Origin: a virus
DNA length: 22,394 nt
Virus record (IMG/VR): IMGVR_UViG_3300026512_000528
Coordinates: 1 to 22,394 of that record
Strand: one strand, 5' to 3'
In this document: positions 9,253 to 15,400 of the stretch, piece by piece
How the letters are laid out: each line of letters opens with the position of its first letter
Numbering within the stretch: position 1 is the first letter of the stretch
Translations under genes and position numbers: made by a program
Notes under the pieces: generated by a model
The model's input: only the letters and a program-made list of their open reading frames with translations
Told to the model about the DNA's origin: nothing
Databases searched by the model: none

Positions 9253-9281
9253 AGAATATTAGATTTTGGAGAAGTTATCAA
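9253..9281 (-). promoter_or_regulatory. Possible sigma70-type promoter for the repair operon
   Basis: On the minus strand TTGATA (9276-9281) is followed after 17 nt by TATTCT (9253-9258). It lies between the upstream terminator and the SbcD-like gene, where a promoter would be expected. The -10 box is a mediocre match, so this remains a candidate. Confidence 0.4.
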
Positions 9282-9297
9282 GACTCAAACAAAATTA

Positions 9298-9340
9298 AAC
9301 TCTGCAAGGAACATTGAAACGAAACATCCCTTGCAGAGTT
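9298..9340 (-). terminator. Rho-independent terminator
   Basis: The arms AACTCTGCAAGG (9298-9309) and CCTTGCAGAGTT (9329-9340) are perfectly complementary over 12 bp with a 19-nt loop. On the minus strand the stem is followed by TAATTTTGTTT, a T-rich tail. It sits just after the end of the 105-residue gene and before the SbcD-like gene, separating two minus-strand transcription units. Confidence 0.8.
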
Positions 9341-9389
9341 GAAAAATTTAAAAATTTTAGATGGACTAATTTACATCAAACACGACCCA

Positions 9390-9707
9390 TCAATCCATCA
9401 ACAATGATCGATACCATTTGATGAAAAATTCCATATCTGGAAACCAATGAAATTCATCTCCTGCTTTAATACCTTTTTCAATAAAATATATTAAATCTTC
9501 TATACAACGGACAACAGTAAAATTACTATCTCCTCTTGCATCATAATGACAAGTACACCAAAAGAAAGTTCCTCCTTCAGGATGTTCCTTGATAAACCTA
9601 ATTGTAACTGGATCTTTTTTCTCCACCCAAACAAGTATACCCTGTTTATCTTCCAGTTTTTTCTTCAAAGTATCCAAACTGATAGCATCAGATCTAGTAA
9701 TCTGCAT
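9390..9707 (-). CDS. Hypothetical protein, 105 residues
   Basis: The frame is open further upstream to 9947, but that extension overlaps the DUF1653 gene in another frame and has shadow-like composition. ATG 9705-9707 has TAGGAGGAATATC directly upstream, so I start there (MQITRSDAIS). The protein is aromatic-rich toward its end (FFWCTCHY, FHWFPDMEFFIKWY) with two cysteines in WCTC. I recognise no family. It lies 31 nt after the DUF1653 gene and before a strong terminator, so the two form a small operon. Calcium- or nucleotide-binding motifs are not visible. Confidence 0.8.
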   Translation of the reverse strand: MQITRSDAISLDTLKKKLEDKQGILVWVEKKDPVTIRFIKEHPEGGTFFWCTCHYDARGDSNFTVVRCIEDLIYFIEKGIKAGDEFHWFPDMEFFIKWYRSLLMD

Positions 9708-9738
9708 GATATTCCTCCTACAAACTGGAGAGATTGGT

Positions 9739-9960
9739 TCATTCAGAAATTTTTCTAAACCTTTCAACTTTGTTACCTTGAGGATCAACAACCATTTCAG
9801 ACCACATAGAAATAGGTCTAGCCCAAACCTTAGATTCATCAGTAGTGTCTTGATAAATAACCAATTCCTCACCAGTTTCTGAATGTTTAGCAATAGCCAG
9901 AACCTTATAAATAGTCCCTTTCTTGAAATGCTTATATAATGCTCCAATTTCTACAGCCAT
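9739..9960 (-). CDS. DUF1653-family small protein
   Basis: 73 residues matching the DUF1653 pattern throughout: GALYKHFKKGTIYKVL, AIAKHSETGEELVIYQD, VWARPISMWSEMV, and a closing RFRKI. The family is common in bacteria and phages; its biochemical role is unknown to me, though the short beta-rich fold resembles small SH3-like modules. AAGGAGGT lies 7 nt upstream of ATG 9958-9960, an almost perfect ribosome binding site. It is preceded by a 334-bp gene-free region holding structured element A, whose inner edge is 106 nt from this start codon. Confidence 0.9.
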   Translation of the reverse strand: MAVEIGALYKHFKKGTIYKVLAIAKHSETGEELVIYQDTTDESKVWARPISMWSEMVVDPQGNKVERFRKISE

Positions 9961-10005
9961 AATGAAACCTCCTTTTTAGATATTATTATTGTTATTAGAA
10001 CTTAA

Positions 10006-10024
10006 ATTGAAAAAACTTTTCAAT
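10006..10024. promoter_or_regulatory. 8-bp inverted repeat, possible operator half
   Basis: ATTGAAAA (10006-10013) and TTTTCAAT (10017-10024) form a perfect inverted repeat with a 3-nt spacer. Its left arm contains the -35-like TTGAAA of a candidate plus-strand promoter. A second inverted repeat begins 3 nt further on. Confidence 0.45.
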
Positions 10025-10034
10025 ATGGTATATT
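10007..10034 (+). promoter_or_regulatory. Candidate plus-strand promoter facing element A
   Basis: TTGAAA (10007-10012), a 16-nt spacer and TATATT (10029-10034) each match the sigma70 consensus at five of six positions. The start would fall near 10041, about 26 nt before structured element A. This would let A be made as a plus-strand RNA. No equally good promoter precedes element B. Confidence 0.4.
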
Positions 10035-10045
10035 TTAGATATACC
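10027..10045. promoter_or_regulatory. 7-bp inverted repeat, possible operator
   Basis: GGTATAT (10027-10033) and ATATACC (10039-10045) form a perfect inverted repeat with a 5-nt loop. It overlaps the -10-like TATATT of the candidate plus-strand promoter and would also lie in the 5' leader of the DUF1653 gene on the minus strand. Confidence 0.45.
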
Positions 10046-10066
10046 TATCAGACAATGATATTTTGG

Positions 10067-10179
10067 TTTCTCACCCAGTTTCTTAAAAATCAGGTATGAT
10101 TATATGTAAACGTAATAAAAATGTCATCTCAACCGATTTATCATTGTCTCGCATGGTGATTTGAAATTGGGATAAGAAA
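10067..10179. ncRNA. Structured element, copy A (about 113 nt)
   Basis: The ends pair as TTTCT/AGAAA and, inside a small loop, CCCAGTTTC (10074-10082) with GAAATTGGG (10163-10171). A further stem pairs AAATCA (10087-10092) with TGATTT (10157-10162), then ATGAT (10096-10100) with ATCAT (10140-10144). Copy B at 11608-11721 has the same layout. Conserved unpaired or inner blocks are TATGTAAA, GTCATCTCA-CCG and TATCATTGTCTC. In the inner stem the sequence differs between copies but pairing is kept, which supports a folded RNA. Strand is unresolved: G-U pairs favour the plus strand, whereas the equal distance to a downstream minus-strand start codon (106 and 104 nt) favours a 5' leader on the minus strand. 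I recognise no known RNA family. Confidence 0.55.
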
Positions 10180-10247
10180 TAATTCTTAATTACATCACTA
10201 AAAGGTATTTTGATAGAATGAAAAAAGAACTGAATGTAGGTATGAAA

Positions 10248-10290
10248 AATAAGTTATTTTGATATTTAAAAACTTTTTAGAAAACTTATT
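10248..10290 (-). terminator. Weak terminator candidate after the DUF2341 gene
   Basis: AATAAGTT (10248-10255) pairs with AACTTATT (10283-10290). On the minus strand the stem follows the stop codon at 10295 by a few bases and is followed by TTTTCAT. The stem is nearly all A-T and the loop is long, so termination would be weak. Confidence 0.35.
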
Positions 10291-10294
10291 CACC

Positions 10295-11503
10295 TCACCA
10301 TGGAAAAGTGAATTCTGCACCTGCAATATCCACATCCCCGTGGTATTCACCTTCAAGTGTAAAAACAGTAACAACCTTAGTTTCAGAAGAAGCTGCAACC
10401 TTACAACTCCAATTTCCATTATTATCACTAGTTGTCTTACCTAATAGTTGTCCTGTAGTTTTCTCCAAAACAAAAACTTTTACAGTTTTGCCCAAAATAG
10501 GATTTCCATATTTATCACGAACAGTTCCTGACAAAGTAGCACCTGTTCTTTCATCTCCTATTGAACTAAGGGTGGGTGTAGGATCAACATATTTACGAAT
10601 TCTTATCCAATCAACCCGTGAAGAACTCGAACCTCCCCATTTTGCATGGCCTAAATAAATATAATAATCCTCAATCTCATTATGGGAGTCCTTTCCATTT
10701 AATTTATTTACATAGTTCACATTAAAAATTTGAGAACCAGTAGAATTCCAAACAAACGACCAGATTCCTTCTGTATCAGAACATCCAATTGAAGCTACTG
10801 TCCATCCATGAGAATTGTCATCCCCTATTATCCTATAACTACCTCCATAAACATCAGCAGAGTAGTCATCATAATAATTTCCATCCCCTCTCAAAACTAT
10901 CCCTGTTGACTGACCCAGTCTAAGAGTTGCACCAGTAGAAGTAAAAAAATCTGTTTTTGCTTCCACCCATACAGGATATACAAATTTATCATTTGAATGA
11001 ATCCATATATAATCCCCTCCCCCACTACTAAATATAATTCGAGAGTTTATAATATTTAAACTCCCTCCACTTGAATACTGCTGAGTCCATTTACTTGTAT
11101 CCAAACTATCTCCGTCAAAATCATCAAAAAATTCAAAAACATCCTCTCCATTACTAACATTGAGAGCCTCTGGATTTCCATAATAGCAATAAATATCCAC
11201 ATCATTGTCAAGTGAATCCAATATTTTTACCCAAACATAGGCAATCCTATTGGGAGCTGTTCCTTCTACCTTTTCTACCCAGATTGGAAATATGTTTGCT
11301 GCATTTAAACCTGTAAATCTTATATCACCTGAATCATTTTTACCAATTGGAAATCTTGAGGAATGTCCTTCTAGATGGAAATCATAATTACTAGAACCTT
11401 CACTTTCTCCAATCTTAAATAACATCTGATATCCCATTCCAATACCATTTCTTCCTTTTATTGTAATTTTTTTACAATAACCCCATCCAGTTAACCACTT
11501 CAT
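10295..11503 (-). CDS. DUF2341 protein with C-terminal Ig-like domain (second copy)
   Basis: 402 residues from ATG 11503, chosen because GAGAGG lies 7 nt upstream and DUF2341 proteins usually start at this point (MKWLTGWGYCKKITI). DUF2341 covers about residues 4-120 (GDIRFTGLN, PIWVEKVE, AYVWVKIL, DIYCYYGNPEA). A concanavalin-like beta sandwich follows (FFDDFDGDSLDTSKWTQ to SSSSRVDWIRIRKY). The last about 80 residues form an Ig/carboxypeptidase-regulatory domain (LSGTVRDKYGNPIL, TTSDNNGNWS, FTLEGEYHGD) closely like that of the protein at 2365-3579. It is probably a surface-binding virion or secreted protein. The frame is open a further 57 codons upstream, through half of element B; a TTG at 11584 after GGAGGT is an alternative start. 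It is flanked on both sides by the structured elements. Confidence 0.88.
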   Translation of the reverse strand: MKWLTGWGYCKKITIKGRNGIGMGYQMLFKIGESEGSSNYDFHLEGHSSRFPIGKNDSGDIRFTGLNAANIFPIWVEKVEGTAPNRIAYVWVKILDSLDNDVDIYCYYGNPEALNVSNGEDVFEFFDDFDGDSLDTSKWTQQYSSGGSLNIINSRIIFSSGGGDYIWIHSNDKFVYPVWVEAKTDFFTSTGATLRLGQSTGIVLRGDGNYYDDYSADVYGGSYRIIGDDNSHGWTVASIGCSDTEGIWSFVWNSTGSQIFNVNYVNKLNGKDSHNEIEDYYIYLGHAKWGGSSSSRVDWIRIRKYVDPTPTLSSIGDERTGATLSGTVRDKYGNPILGKTVKVFVLEKTTGQLLGKTTSDNNGNWSCKVAASSETKVVTVFTLEGEYHGDVDIAGAEFTFPW

Positions 11504-11607
11504 TTCATATCCTCTCAACAATTTTTCAAAACCAGAAGTATTATGTATAGCTATCCAATGTTTTTGGAATGTGACACCAAACAATTTACCTCCAAAATAA
11601 AATATTG

Positions 11608-11721
11608 GTTTCTCACCCAATTTAAAACCCAATCTGAATGATAATATGTAAAACCAATCAAAACGTCATCTCACCGGTGTTATCATTGTCTCAGACGGGG
11701 ATTTGAAATTGGGATGGAAAC
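11608..11721. ncRNA. Structured element, copy B (about 114 nt)
   Basis: The ends pair as GTTTCT (11608-11613) with GGAAAC (11716-11721), one G-U if plus strand. Next CCCAATTT (11616-11623) pairs with AAATTGGG (11706-11713), and AAAACCC (11624-11630) with GGGATTT (11698-11704) with one A-A mismatch. TCTGA (11633-11637) then pairs with TCAGA (11691-11695), and ATGATAA (11638-11644) with TTATCAT (11680-11686). A CACCGGTG palindrome sits at 11672-11679. Compared with copy A, the third stem changes CCC/GGG to TCA/TGA and stays paired, a compensatory change. It lies between the terminator at 11730-11771 and the DUF2341 gene on the minus strand, 104 nt before that start codon. No family recognised. 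Confidence 0.55.
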
Positions 11722-11729
11722 AAATTATT

Positions 11730-11771
11730 GACTCCTTATCTCATGTTCATGAGTTTTTGAGACAAGGAGTC
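11730..11771 (-). terminator. Rho-independent terminator
   Basis: The arms 11730-11743 and 11758-11771 (GACTCCTT.TCTCA with TGAGA.AAGGAGTC) pair over 14 positions with one mismatch and a 14-nt loop. On the minus strand the tail is AATAATTTGTTT. It follows the end of the 167-residue gene and precedes element B. Confidence 0.75.
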
Positions 11772-11788
11772 AGCTAGACCAAATTTAA

Positions 11789-12292
11789 TTAGCTATTTTT
11801 TGCAGCCTTGAATACTTTTGGAAGGTATTTTTTCTTATTTAATTGAATCCATTGATGGTAATTGCCAGTATAACCTGAGCAGGGTCCAGCAACCGCATAA
11901 ATTGCTAAATCCATGCTAATATTTCCATCATACCTTTCATCCAACCATTTATACACCTCAATAGGAACTACAATCAGCATAGGGTTGACCCATCTACCAG
12001 TTGCCATATCATCAATATCATCAATCTTTTCTTTTAAATCATCCAAAGATACTTTTGTTGGGAACACATCATCTTCATCACAAAACCATATTGGATCCGA
12101 CAATTCTATTTCTACAAATACAAATTCTTTATATTGGCAGTTGAGTAAATCTTCAATTTGATTTATTATTTCTCTGGCATTATTATACCCTTCTACTGGA
12201 TCAACTGCTTTGGAATCTAAATGAGAAAAGAAAATTTTCTTTTCTAATTCAAAATAAGACTCAAACAAATTTCCAATTTTTTGACTACTCAT
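11789..12292 (-). CDS. Hypothetical acidic protein, 167 residues
   Basis: I start it at ATG 12290-12292 because AAGGAGG lies 5 nt upstream; a 12-residue Phe/Lys extension to 12328 has no such site. The protein is acidic in the middle (FCDEDDVFP, LKEKIDDIDDMATG), with a hydrophobic strand LIVVPIEVYKWLDE and a glycine-rich turn AGPCSGYTGNYHQW near the end. I recognise no family. It is a self-contained unit: a near-consensus promoter lies about 50 nt upstream and a strong terminator 18 nt downstream. That layout is typical of a host-polymerase-transcribed early or accessory gene; this is inference. Confidence 0.8.
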   Translation of the reverse strand: MSSQKIGNLFESYFELEKKIFFSHLDSKAVDPVEGYNNAREIINQIEDLLNCQYKEFVFVEIELSDPIWFCDEDDVFPTKVSLDDLKEKIDDIDDMATGRWVNPMLIVVPIEVYKWLDERYDGNISMDLAIYAVAGPCSGYTGNYHQWIQLNKKKYLPKVFKAAKNS

Positions 12293-12349
12293 ATATTCCT
12301 CCTTAAACTTAAATTTAAAAATTAACATTATATCCTTTCAACTGATTAT

Positions 12350-12378
12350 ATAATAATAAAAATTAAATATGTTGTCAA
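12350..12378 (-). promoter_or_regulatory. Sigma70-type promoter for the 167-residue gene
   Basis: On the minus strand a perfect TTGACA (12373-12378) is followed after 17 nt by TATTAT (12350-12355), five of six matches. A start near 12343 would give a leader of about 50 nt. This is the best promoter match I see in the window and it implies use of the host housekeeping polymerase. Confidence 0.7.
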
Positions 12379-12454
12379 GTATTAATTAGAAAATTTGAAA
12401 AAATTTTTAGAGGAGATTTTCAAAAGATACAAGTAGTTACATACAATTAATCAG

Positions 12455-13231
12455 TTATTTTTCTCTAATTCTAAAAAATCCATCCTTAGTATTTATCGTC
12501 AAATCATTATTTTCACGTTTCCATTCAAACATACACGGATCGGTTAACACACAAAAAGGATTTATTTCTAAAAGTTTAACTTCCCAAATATTAGTCGATT
12601 TCTCACTGGTGGGAATCTTTTTGATAAAAACATCAAATACAACATCATCTAAATGGCAGGCTTGAACAAAAAACGATGAAAAGAATATCTTAATCGCCCA
12701 TTCTATACTTTCTTTTTCATCCTTTATTTCAGGATAGATATCAAAATACTGATATTGAGAAATACCAATTAATTTTCTTTGTTTCATAAAACACCTAAAT
12801 TCTGTCCATTTGGGAATATCAATCCATTCTCTCACCCAAATATAAGGATTATAATTGTGAGCTATGGCCATTTGAAGGTCATCATATATTCTCTCTGACC
12901 AATCAGTCAAAACCTCAATAGCTTCCTTACCTGAAGTAACTTTGAATCCTTTTTTGTATCCTATATAACTATCTTTAGGTGACCGTGACCCTAGCCTTAC
13001 AAAAGCTCCATTAGGAAAAGTTTTGATAATATCATCTAACTCTGTTTCTAACCATGATATATCTTGCTTCTCTCCAAAATCCTCCCCAAACTCTGCAATG
13101 TTTGAACCTAGAGCTTTCGCCTGTTTCATAGATAAAGGGATTGAAACTCCTGGTATAGATAATTTTTTCAAACTATTTGGCCAATTCTCAATAAATGTAG
13201 GTTTTAAAATATTTTCAAAAAAATGACTCAT
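12455..13231 (-). CDS. CDC123/D123-like ATP-grasp protein
   Basis: 258 residues from ATG 13229-13231, chosen because GGAGG lies 7 nt upstream; the longer frame to 13294 has no site. The order of motifs fits the CDC123/D123 family: FVRLGSRSPKDSY (77-89), VREWID (133-138), TEFRCFMKQRKLIGISQY (143-160), VVFDVF (197-202) and LLEINPFCVLTD (220-231). In eukaryotic CDC123, an ATP-grasp-fold factor that helps assemble eIF2, the matching acidic and basic residues bind ATP-Mg. Bacterial and viral homologues are known but have no established substrate. Here the Lys of the usual KLNWSAPRD-type motif is Arg. A role in ATP-dependent modification or ligation of a host protein is a guess. It is the first gene on this strand after the divergent region at 13232-13432. 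Confidence 0.75.
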   Translation of the reverse strand: MSHFFENILKPTFIENWPNSLKKLSIPGVSIPLSMKQAKALGSNIAEFGEDFGEKQDISWLETELDDIIKTFPNGAFVRLGSRSPKDSYIGYKKGFKVTSGKEAIEVLTDWSERIYDDLQMAIAHNYNPYIWVREWIDIPKWTEFRCFMKQRKLIGISQYQYFDIYPEIKDEKESIEWAIKIFFSSFFVQACHLDDVVFDVFIKKIPTSEKSTNIWEVKLLEINPFCVLTDPCMFEWKRENNDLTINTKDGFFRIREK

Positions 13232-13432
13232 TACAAATCCTCCAAACACCATGATAATTTTTGAACTTTTAGAAAATCTATAATTTAATTTCAAACCTTT
13301 TCATTTATTAGACTCTAAAATAAATATATTCTAATTATCCTTTGAATAAATGACAACAATAGGATCATAGTAAATCCTACAAAACATATATGAAATACAT
13401 GACTTCCAAATCCAAAAGGAGGAATTAAAATT
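13232..13432. promoter_or_regulatory. Divergent intergenic region with weak promoter candidates
   Basis: This 201-bp gap separates the minus-strand CDC123-like gene from the plus-strand block. On the minus strand TTGAAA (13289-13294), a 17-nt spacer and TAAAAG (13266-13271) make a moderate promoter, with a leader of about 28 nt. On the plus strand TATAAT (13279-13284) is a perfect -10 box without a -35 box at the right distance. AAGGAGG at 13416-13422 is the ribosome binding site of the next gene. Confidence 0.35.
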
Positions 13433-13936
13433 ATGATGCTCATCGCAACAAAATCTAAAGTCAATAGAGCATACGAAGTTGCAATTGCTATCGACAAAAA
13501 TAAATATGCTGCAATTGCAGTGCCACAATCTCATCCATCCATAGGAGTTTATAACAACAAAGAATATCATACCAAGAAGAAAGCCGTGTTTTTTCCTATC
13601 TACGATGCTACATTAATAAAATATAAAAAAGAAAAAAATAAAGTTATTTATAAAGCAGAATTCAAGAAAAACCATCATATATTACTCCTTCATAAAGGAT
13701 CCAGCCTATTATTTGATACAAAAGATGTGAAAATTATGAAAGGATTATCTGGAATATTATATGATATACTAGTTATACAAACATCATTACCTAGTATAAA
13801 ATGTTTCAACCGTAGGACAAACAAAACAGTAGAAATCAAGCTAAAACCTTTATTAAAATCAACAGGACTTGAGTCTGTGGTAAAAAGCTCTTCTAAGGAT
13901 CCAATTGAGCCAAGTTCAAATAATCTTCATATATAA
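13433..13936 (+). CDS. Hypothetical basic protein, 167 residues
   Basis: I do not recognise a family. The protein is basic and beta-rich in its first half (ATKSKVNRAYEVAIAIDKNKYAAIAVP), with a Lys-rich stretch (about 62-80), a hydrophobic strand HHILLLHKGSSLLFD and a Ser-rich end. No membrane segment or Cys pair. Two ATGs stand in tandem; the first (13433) lies 10 nt after AAGGAGG and is preferred. It is the first of four closely spaced plus-strand genes ending in the DnaB/RecA-fold ATPase, so a replication-linked or regulatory role is possible but unproven. Confidence 0.75.
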   Translation: MMLIATKSKVNRAYEVAIAIDKNKYAAIAVPQSHPSIGVYNNKEYHTKKKAVFFPIYDATLIKYKKEKNKVIYKAEFKKNHHILLLHKGSSLLFDTKDVKIMKGLSGILYDILVIQTSLPSIKCFNRRTNKTVEIKLKPLLKSTGLESVVKSSSKDPIEPSSNNLHI

Positions 13937-13951
13937 AAAGGAGAGTATACA

Positions 13952-14353
13952 ATGGATATAATCAATAGTTTAGATGATATAGGAAAACTTCCAATTCCTA
14001 ACCACATTGGACACATGTTTAGATCATTTGGTGATAGAGGAGCTATCTTTATCTTTTCTTGCTATATGTATGAAGGGCAACCTATCAAAATAATATATCC
14101 TCGATATGTAGATATGAAAACATATAAAAAATTTCTAGACAAATTAGGTATAACTGAACTACAATTTAACGATATAATAAAAGATATTGAAAACACCTAC
14201 TGTGAACAACTACGAGATAATCCTCAGTTGTTTTATAAACCTTATAGATTACTAGGAGATATTATAACATTAGGAGAAGATACAGATGATATAATGGAAG
14301 CTCTTGATTACAGAGAATGCGACTTATATAATCTAGAAATGCAATTGAGGTAA
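13952..14353 (+). CDS. Hypothetical acidic protein, 133 residues
   Basis: No family recognised. Mostly helical in appearance, acidic in the C-terminal third (LGEDTDDIMEALDYRECDLYNLEMQ). A central pattern YVDMKTYKKFLDKLGITELQFNDIIKDIENTY could be a helix-turn-helix-like or EF-hand-like helical pair, but I cannot support either. Start ATG 13952 follows AAAAGGAGAGTATACA. It sits 15 nt after the previous gene and 10 nt before the next, so the block is an operon. Confidence 0.78.
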   Translation: MDIINSLDDIGKLPIPNHIGHMFRSFGDRGAIFIFSCYMYEGQPIKIIYPRYVDMKTYKKFLDKLGITELQFNDIIKDIENTYCEQLRDNPQLFYKPYRLLGDIITLGEDTDDIMEALDYRECDLYNLEMQLR

Positions 14354-14363
14354 GGAGATAGAA

Positions 14364-15383
14364 ATGCGATACAAGATAACAGAAAAATACGTTAGAAAAG
14401 GTCCTTCCTTTAGAGTTAAACGGTCGGTTGTCCCAGTTAAAATACTAATCAACAAAGGAAAATCCAATTTCTATAGAACATATTATGTATCCAAAGATAA
14501 ACTCCACACATATAAAATGAAAAATTTTCTTAGCAGAGGCAAGCAAAAATATCTTTTTTATGGGGACTATGCTTCAAAAATAATGCATCAAACCTCCATA
14601 AAAGATCCTTTTCTAAGAAAACATCTAGGGGAGTATTGGAGTAAAGATAGTTCCATTGCCTCTGGTGTGTACTACGGGACAGCATGGCGACAAAAAATGA
14701 GATTGGCAGATACATCACTAAGAAAAATACACACTGGGGATAAAACAATTGTACAGACTGCTGGAGGACATTTAAAAATATCTAGTAAATTTATACATCA
14801 AAAATTAAATGATAGCGTAGCTATTAAATTCACAAATGCAGTGTATAAAACAAATGAAAAAGGGGAAATGGTTCCAATAAAAAGCGCCAAGATTGAAGGT
14901 ATCGCAAAGGATAGAGAGTTACATATAACTAATGCTTCTAAATATTCAAAAGAGGATTTTGCAGGGTTTCTAGTAAATATGACTAGGAACTTTAAAAAAA
15001 TAACAATTCCAAAGAAAATATTGCATAAAATAAGTCCTACTGCAGTATTATTAGGATTTACAGGCAATAAGATAAAGGAAGGGTTAAAAGAAAAACTGAT
15101 GGAAATCATTAGAAATTCCAAAGTTCTTCCAAAAAAGAAAAAACAAAGTATTTTACAACAATTAGAAGGAGCTACATCATTAAATCATGCAATGAATATA
15201 ATAAACAAACATGGAATAATAGGATCTTTGTCACAATTAACTAAACAGGTATCAAAAACAATTCTAGATCATATTGAGGATGATGTATTAACCTTTGCAG
15301 GAACAGATTCAGAACATAATTTACATTCATATGTACTGCAAAGAGATATAAGTAATGATTTTCATAAAGGTTATATTATATAA
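14364..15383 (+). CDS. Hypothetical basic protein, 339 residues
   Basis: A strongly basic protein with many Lys/Arg clusters (YVRKGPSFRVKRS, KVLPKKKKQS), consistent with nucleic-acid binding. The N-terminal 200 residues look beta-rich; residues about 235-310 look helical (IKEGLKEKLMEIIRNS, ILQQLEGATSLNHAMNIINK). I see no catalytic motif. ATG 14364 is preceded by AAGGAGATAGAA. It immediately precedes the ATPase gene (17 nt gap), and this pairing with a DnaB/RecA-fold enzyme makes a DNA-binding partner, loader or recombination mediator plausible, but that rests on context alone. Confidence 0.8.
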   Translation: MRYKITEKYVRKGPSFRVKRSVVPVKILINKGKSNFYRTYYVSKDKLHTYKMKNFLSRGKQKYLFYGDYASKIMHQTSIKDPFLRKHLGEYWSKDSSIASGVYYGTAWRQKMRLADTSLRKIHTGDKTIVQTAGGHLKISSKFIHQKLNDSVAIKFTNAVYKTNEKGEMVPIKSAKIEGIAKDRELHITNASKYSKEDFAGFLVNMTRNFKKITIPKKILHKISPTAVLLGFTGNKIKEGLKEKLMEIIRNSKVLPKKKKQSILQQLEGATSLNHAMNIINKHGIIGSLSQLTKQVSKTILDHIEDDVLTFAGTDSEHNLHSYVLQRDISNDFHKGYII

Positions 15384-15400
15384 ATAAGAGGAATCCACTT

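Noticed and set aside
9708-9947. The 185-residue frame extending upstream of the 105-residue gene
   Set aside because: It overlaps the well-supported DUF1653 gene in another frame and has no ribosome binding site, whereas ATG 9707 has an excellent one.
11700-11721. Resemblance of GGGATTTGAAATTGGGATGGAAAC-like ends to CRISPR repeats
   Set aside because: There is only one such stretch per element, copies are 1.5 kb apart with no spacers, and the similarity is better explained as one arm of the element's outer stem.
10067-11721. The paired elements as ends of an insertion sequence
   Set aside because: They are direct rather than inverted copies, there is no transposase or TnpB between them, and no target-site duplication is visible.
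12825-12842. A third copy of the structured element, suggested by TCTCACCCAA
   Set aside because: Only this short string matches; it lies inside the CDC123-like gene without the other blocks or pairing arms.
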